Part shown: in pieces, positions 6,862-10,246 of the stretch | How the letters are laid out: each line of letters begins with the position of its first letter | Position numbering within the stretch: position 1 is the stretch's first letter | Assembly (NCBI GenBank): GCA_001603415.1 | Contig: LUYY01000017.1 | Coordinates: 1 to 10,246, forward strand | Reading direction: 5' to 3' | DNA length: 10,246 nt | Source: Bacteroidales bacterium Bact_07 | GTDB taxonomy: Bacteria > Bacteroidota > Bacteroidia > Bacteroidales > Tenuifilaceae | Translations under genes and position numbers: made by a program | Notes under the pieces: generated by a model | What the model was told of the DNA's origin: nothing | The model's input: the letters and a program-made list of their open reading frames with translations, nothing else | Databases searched by the model: none

Positions 6862-7350
6862 CTACCAGTTGAAACTCCGAAAAACAGAACTTACTTTCTC
6901 GGCCGAAAGTTCGCTCCACCGGTTAATATTAAACTCTACTCCAACAAGCCCTGATGTAGGAAGTTCATGGATACGATCGGCTACAAATCTATTTACAAGG
7001 TAAGTCAAAGTTGGGTTATGCCCAACCACCATTACACACTGATGAACATCGGAAAGCGACTTTATCATTTCCAGTAACTCCCCTTCATCGGCTTGGTAAA
7101 CCAATGGCTCTATCCGGATTTTATCGTGCGAGAACCCAATTGTTTCGGCAAAAAGAATTGCTGTATGTACCGCACGGTTAGCAGAACTAGTAATAATTAG
7201 ATCTAACCCTTGCACCTTCGGTGCAAAACTTCGTGCGGTGTTTACAATGTCGCTAATGCCCTTTGCCTTCAAGGCCCTGTCCTTATCGCTTTTATCGGCC
7301 TCAGCCCACGACGATTTGGCGTGTCGGAGTATGAGCAATGTTTTTGCCAT
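6862..7350 (-). CDS. SixA-like histidine phosphatase (RHG / phosphoglycerate mutase superfamily)
   Basis: 162-residue single-domain member of the histidine phosphatase superfamily, closest in length and motifs to SixA, which in E. coli removes phosphate from phosphohistidine of phosphotransferase proteins. The signature is 'LILRHAKSSW', with catalytic His10 after Arg9. Arg59 in 'SSANRAVHTA', Glu81 in 'IEPLVYQA' and His111 in 'VVGHNPTL' complete the expected phosphate pocket. There is no signal peptide or membrane segment, so it should act in the cytoplasm. ATG at 7350 lies 17 bases after the phoH stop, indicating one transcript. The true substrate is unknown in this phylum. Being next to ppk, whose intermediate is a phosphohistidine, makes a role in phosphoryl metabolism attractive, but this is inference; small-molecule phosphatase activity is equally possible. 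Confidence 0.85.
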   Translation of the reverse strand: MAKTLLILRHAKSSWAEADKSDKDRALKAKGISDIVNTARSFAPKVQGLDLIITSSANRAVHTAILFAETIGFSHDKIRIEPLVYQADEGELLEMIKSLSDVHQCVMVVGHNPTLTYLVNRFVADRIHELPTSGLVGVEFNINRWSELSAEKVSSVFRSFNW

Positions 7351-7367
7351 TTGTAAATCGATTTTGG

Positions 7368-8696
7368 TTAAAGCAAATCACTAGCCAACTCGGCCAAGTA
7401 ACTCCGTTCACCCTTAACGAGATTTATATGAGCAAATATTTCCTGACCATGCATTCTATCGCTTAGGTAAGTTAACCCATTCGACTTCATGTCGAGGTAA
7501 GGGTGGTCAATTTGATGGATGTCGCCAGTAAATACAAACTTAGTTCCCTCTCCAGCACGGGTTATAATGGTTTTAATCTCGTGGGGGGTTAGGTTTTGAG
7601 CTTCATCAACTATAAAAAATACATTCGATAAGCTCCTTCCTCTAATGTACGCCAAAGGTGTAATTACCAATTTATCGGTTCGTTGCATCTCTTCAATATG
7701 CATGTAATCTTTACTTGTAGGTTTAAACCTGTTTTTAATTACACCTAGGTTATCGAAAAGGGGCTGCATGTAAGGCCCAATTTTTTCGTCAACATCACCG
7801 GGTAAAAAGCCAATATCCTTGTTTGAAAGGGCAACAATAGGACGAGCCAAGAGTATTTGATCGAATTGATCTTCTTGCTGTAATGCAGCAGCCAAAGCCA
7901 ACAGCGTTTTACCTGTTCCTGCCTTCCCGGTAAGAGCAACCAGTTGAATTTCGGGGCGCAACAAAGCATCGAGTGCAAATGTCTGCTCTGCATTTCGGGG
8001 CTCTATTCCATATGCTTTAACCTTCTCCACACGATCAAGAGTATCGGTTGCCTTATCGTAATGGGCAAGGGCACTGGATTTATTACCTTTTAAAATAAAA
8101 TACTGATTGGCGTATGGCTTCAACTTCAAATCCTTGGCAACAAGTTTCTCATCGGAATTGTACAGTTTTTGAACTAAACCATCATCAACCTTTTCGATAA
8201 CCTCTATTTCTTTTTTCAGGCTATCAATATCTTCCACTTTATCGTTTAGGTAATCCTGAGCAACAATTCCCAGCGATTTTGCCTTCATCCTCAGGTTAAT
8301 ATCTTTGGTGACAAGGATTACTGGGCGCTCGGGATGTTGCTTAACCAAATGCATGGTTATTGCCAAAATTCTATTATCGGGGGTGAACTCAGCAAACGAC
8401 TCCTTCATTTCGGGGGGCATAGGTTTTCCGGTTTCAATTCTTAACTTTCCTAAGTTCTTACCCAAGGGCAACCCACCGTTAAAAAGTTTATCGCCAGCAA
8501 TTTTATCTAATTCCCGAACAAATTCGCGTGCATGGTAATTGATAAGTTCGTTTCCTTTTTTAAACTTGTCGAGTTCTTCAAGAACCACTATGGGGATAAC
8601 AATATCGTTGTCCTGAAACTTATACAAACACTGAAAATCGTGAAGAATTACATTGGTATCAATCACGAAGATTTTGTTTACTTTACTCTTTGCCAT
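7368..8696 (-). CDS. PIN-PhoH fusion protein (PhoH2-type ATPase/ribonuclease)
   Basis: 442-residue cytoplasmic protein joining a PIN nuclease domain to a PhoH ATPase domain, the arrangement called PhoH2, for which RNA unwinding and cleavage activity has been described in mycobacteria. The PIN domain (about 8-150) shows its acidic metal-binding residues: Asp13 in 'VIDTNVILHD', Glu40/Glu41 in 'VLEELDKF', Asp107 in 'TPDNRI' and Asp132 in 'VTKDINLRMKA'. A linker runs to about 225. The PhoH domain then has Walker A 'GKAGTGKT' (257-264), 'ARPIVALSNKDIGFLPGD' (284-301), Walker B 'FIVDEAQ' (361-367), 'TGDIHQID' (390-397) and 'VKGERS' (427-432). All key residues of both domains look intact. It is the first gene of the minus-strand block, so the promoter upstream may serve phoH, sixA and perhaps ppk-ppx. 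It is distinct from the PIN-less PhoH found near ybeY in many bacteria. Confidence 0.93.
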   Translation of the reverse strand: MAKSKVNKIFVIDTNVILHDFQCLYKFQDNDIVIPIVVLEELDKFKKGNELINYHAREFVRELDKIAGDKLFNGGLPLGKNLGKLRIETGKPMPPEMKESFAEFTPDNRILAITMHLVKQHPERPVILVTKDINLRMKAKSLGIVAQDYLNDKVEDIDSLKKEIEVIEKVDDGLVQKLYNSDEKLVAKDLKLKPYANQYFILKGNKSSALAHYDKATDTLDRVEKVKAYGIEPRNAEQTFALDALLRPEIQLVALTGKAGTGKTLLALAAALQQEDQFDQILLARPIVALSNKDIGFLPGDVDEKIGPYMQPLFDNLGVIKNRFKPTSKDYMHIEEMQRTDKLVITPLAYIRGRSLSNVFFIVDEAQNLTPHEIKTIITRAGEGTKFVFTGDIHQIDHPYLDMKSNGLTYLSDRMHGQEIFAHINLVKGERSYLAELASDLL

Positions 8697-8719
8697 AGCT
8701 TTGTGATTTAAAATTCATC

Positions 8720-8749
8720 TAAATATATGAAAAACTGAGCCAAAACAAC
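8720..8749 (-). promoter_or_regulatory. Candidate promoter for the phoH-led gene block
   Basis: On the minus strand TATATTTA (8720-8727) matches the TAnnTTTG -7 consensus at 7 of 8 positions. GTTG (8746-8749) lies 18 bases upstream as a -33-like box. The predicted start would leave about 15-20 leader bases before the phoH ATG. No close alternative is better placed in this 139-base divergent region. Confidence 0.38.
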
Positions 8750-8790
8750 CACTTGCACCTTAAATATTTGTTAACCGTTAGCTAATAAGT

Positions 8791-8817
8791 TTTGAGCAAT
8801 AAAAATCACTAAACTTG
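8791..8817 (+). promoter_or_regulatory. Candidate promoter for folC
   Basis: TAAACTTG (8810-8817), followed by CA, matches the -7 consensus at 7 of 8 positions and would start transcription roughly 10-15 bases before the folC ATG. TTTG at 8791-8794 is only 15 bases upstream, shorter than the usual ~19, so the -33 assignment is doubtful. Confidence 0.35.
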
Positions 8818-8835
8818 CACCAAAAACAAATTGAA

Positions 8836-10116
8836 ATGACCTACCAGGAAGCCCTTGATTATATCTACTCGCAATTACCTATGTTTCATAGGATTGGCAA
8901 AGCTGCGTATAAAGCGGATTTAGGTAACACCCTCAAACTAGATGAGTATTTTGGGCACCCACATCGAACCTTCAAAACCATTCATGTAGCAGGAACAAAT
9001 GGTAAAGGAAGCACATCGCACATGCTTGCAGCCGTATTGCAAAAAGCAGGATACCGGGTTGGGTTATACACCTCGCCTCATCTCAAAGATTTCCGTGAGC
9101 GAATTAGGGTTAATGGCGAAATGATACCCGAAAGTGAAGTCACCTCTTTTGTTTGCGAGCATAAAGACTTCTTTAACCAAATTAAGCCTTCTTTTTTCGA
9201 GATGACTGTTGCATTGGCTTTCGATTACTTTGCCCGCATGAATCTCGATATTGCCGTTATTGAGGTTGGGCTCGGGGGTCGACTCGATTCAACAAACATT
9301 ATTAACCCTATACTCAGTGTAATCACAAACATAGCCTTGGATCATACCGATTTGCTTGGCGATACATTGCAAAAAATTGCCGCTGAAAAAGCAGGTATTA
9401 TAAAACCAAATACACCGGTTGTGATAAGTCAGTACCAGCCTGAAATTGAAGAAATCTTTATTACTAAAGCAAAAGAACAGAATTCACCCATATTTTTTGC
9501 CGGCAAGGAGATAGTAATTAGTGAACAGAGCATTTCTGACAATATGCAGTTTTTTAAACTAATTGAAGGCGATAAAGAAATTAATATTGAACTCGATTTG
9601 TTAGGTATTTATCAGCGTAACAATCTTCCAGGTGTTATTAAGGCTATTGAATTGCTAAAAGTTAACAACTTTACAATAGCTGATAGCACAATTACCGATG
9701 GTCTTAAGAATGTTCAATCGTTAACTGGTCTTATGGGCCGTTGGCAAAAAATTTCAGAAAACCCTCTTATTTATTGCGATACAGGCCATAACGTTGATGG
9801 AATCCAGCATGTTGTTGACCAAATAAACCGTACACCACATAATAAATTACACATGGTTATTGGTGCTGTCGCCGATAAAAACATAGATGGGATGCTGGCG
9901 CTCCTACCCAAATCTGCTACCTATTACTTTACCCAGGCCGCAATACCAAGGGCTTTAAAACATGAGGAATTAAAGGAAAGAGCAATGTTACATGGATTGA
10001 AAGGAAACTCCTACCCTAGCGTTGCAATGGCTTTAACCGCAGCAAAAGAAGCAGCCCATCCAAATGACTTAATTTTTATTGGAGGAAGCACTTTTGTGGT
10101 TGCTGAAGTGGTATAA
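8836..10116 (+). CDS. folC: Folylpolyglutamate synthase / dihydrofolate synthase
   Basis: 426-residue Mur-ligase-superfamily enzyme that adds glutamate to dihydropteroate and/or extends the glutamate tail of folates, using ATP, in the cytoplasm. Motifs in order: 'HVAGTNGKGSTSHM' (50-63, P-loop TNGKGS), 'GLYTSPHL.DFRERI' (76-90), 'VIEVGLGGRLDSTN' (141-154), 'LDHTDLLG' (168-175), 'AEKAGIIKP' (183-191) and 'DTGHNVDG' (315-322). The last is the position of the usual DxAHNP motif, here with Thr-Gly instead of x-Ala and Val-Asp instead of Pro. C-terminal 'FIGGSTFVVAE' completes the second domain. I chose the ATG at 8836 because MTYQEALDYIY matches the usual Bacteroidota FolC N-terminus; a TTG at 8815 falls inside the candidate promoter. 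It is divergent from phoH and appears monocistronic. Whether it has one or both activities cannot be read directly; most bacterial FolC proteins have both. Confidence 0.95.
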   Translation: MTYQEALDYIYSQLPMFHRIGKAAYKADLGNTLKLDEYFGHPHRTFKTIHVAGTNGKGSTSHMLAAVLQKAGYRVGLYTSPHLKDFRERIRVNGEMIPESEVTSFVCEHKDFFNQIKPSFFEMTVALAFDYFARMNLDIAVIEVGLGGRLDSTNIINPILSVITNIALDHTDLLGDTLQKIAAEKAGIIKPNTPVVISQYQPEIEEIFITKAKEQNSPIFFAGKEIVISEQSISDNMQFFKLIEGDKEINIELDLLGIYQRNNLPGVIKAIELLKVNNFTIADSTITDGLKNVQSLTGLMGRWQKISENPLIYCDTGHNVDGIQHVVDQINRTPHNKLHMVIGAVADKNIDGMLALLPKSATYYFTQAAIPRALKHEELKERAMLHGLKGNSYPSVAMALTAAKEAAHPNDLIFIGGSTFVVAEVV

Positions 10117-10147
10117 TTATTTATGCTGATTATCAATAGAATCAAAT

Positions 10148-10175
10148 AATTCAAAACATTTTCTTGAATTTTTTT
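10148..10175 (+). terminator. AT-rich intrinsic terminator candidate after folC
   Basis: A perfect 7-bp inverted repeat (AATTCAA 10148-10154, TTGAATT 10164-10170) with a 9-base loop runs into a seven-T tract at 10169-10175, 31 bases after the folC stop. The stem has only one G-C pair, so it would be thermodynamically weak. Its place between folC and a new promoter fits termination. Confidence 0.5.
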
Positions 10176-10185
10176 CAAAAAATAT

Positions 10186-10216
10186 TTTGAAGATTTCAAA
10201 CTTTCGTATACTTTTG
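10186..10216 (+). promoter_or_regulatory. Consensus Bacteroidota promoter at the right edge
   Basis: TTTG at 10186-10189 and TACTTTTG at 10209-10216 match both elements of the Bacteroides primary sigma consensus (TTTG, TAnnTTTG) perfectly, with a 19-base spacer. The 40 bases upstream are rich in A and T tracts, which could act like an UP element. Arms TTCAAAA (10174-10180) and TTTTGAA (10185-10191) form an inverted repeat over the -33 box. Transcription should start near 10220 and leave the window rightward; the gene served is not visible. Confidence 0.8.
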
Positions 10217-10219
10217 CAT

Positions 10220-10242
10220 CGCATTTCCAACGGGGAATGACG
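10220..10242 (+). other. Hairpin at the predicted 5' end of the outgoing transcript
   Basis: CGCATTTCC (10220-10228) pairs with GGGAATG plus CG (10233-10242) around an AACG loop. This gives nine pairs, including one G-U, with a single bulged A at 10240. It starts at or next to the predicted transcription start. Such 5' stems can protect RNA or form part of a stable-RNA leader. No T-run follows within the window, so it is not an obvious terminator. Confidence 0.5.
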
Positions 10243-10246
10243 AATT

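Noticed and set aside
8815..8835. Upstream TTG start for folC adding seven residues
   Set aside because: The TTG lies within the candidate -7 element, and the added residues MHQKQIE are not typical of FolC; the ATG at 8836 fits the family.
1..10246. CRISPR array, mobile element, tRNA or rRNA genes
   Set aside because: No regularly spaced repeats, transposase or integrase motifs, tRNA cloverleaf or rRNA sequence could be seen on either strand; intergenic gaps are all under 200 bases.

Overview
The window looks like a chromosomal segment from a member of the Bacteroidota, probably from the Bacteroidales/Marinilabiliales side. Three things point there. There is a type IX secretion 'plug' (DUF5103) protein, a family essentially confined to this phylum. 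There is a lipoprotein with an acidic lipoprotein-export-type signal straight after the lipidated cysteine. Several promoters resemble the Bacteroides TTTG / TAnnTTTG consensus, and most start codons lack a Shine-Dalgarno sequence. No tRNA, rRNA, CRISPR array, transposase, integrase or phage gene is visible, and no gene looks broken.

Layout. Positions 13-1332 (+) encode the DUF5103 T9SS plug-like protein. Positions 1502-2350 (+) encode a caspase-fold (peptidase C14) lipoprotein that ends in a strong intrinsic terminator at 2372-2403. Then follows a five-gene minus-strand block, read from 8696 down to 2417: a PIN-PhoH fusion protein (PhoH2 type), a SixA-like histidine phosphatase, polyphosphate kinase Ppk1, a short Ppx/GppA-type phosphatase, and the tRNA methylthiotransferase MtaB. 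A divergent intergenic region (8697-8835) separates this block from folC (8836-10116, +). The last ~100 bases hold a likely AT-rich terminator, a consensus promoter, and a hairpin at the predicted 5' end of a transcript that leaves the window.

How the genes work together. The first four minus-strand genes share a phosphate/phosphoryl theme. Ppk1 makes polyphosphate through a phosphohistidine, Ppx degrades polyphosphate or pppGpp, SixA-like proteins remove phosphate from phosphohistidine, and PhoH2 couples an ATPase to a PIN nuclease. The ppk and ppx genes are almost certainly translationally coupled, and sixA follows phoH by 17 bases. MtaB (tRNA t6A37 methylthiolation) has its own promoter-like box and may be transcribed separately. 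The caspase-like lipoprotein is predicted to be exported and possibly surface exposed; its substrate cannot be read from the sequence.

Most of the window is ordinary conserved gene content. The points most worth a second look are the surface caspase-like lipoprotein and its upstream repeats, the phoH2-sixA-ppk-ppx cluster, an 18-bp palindrome at the mtaB start, and the promoter with its 5' hairpin at the right edge. I did not find convincing evidence of a wholly new system.
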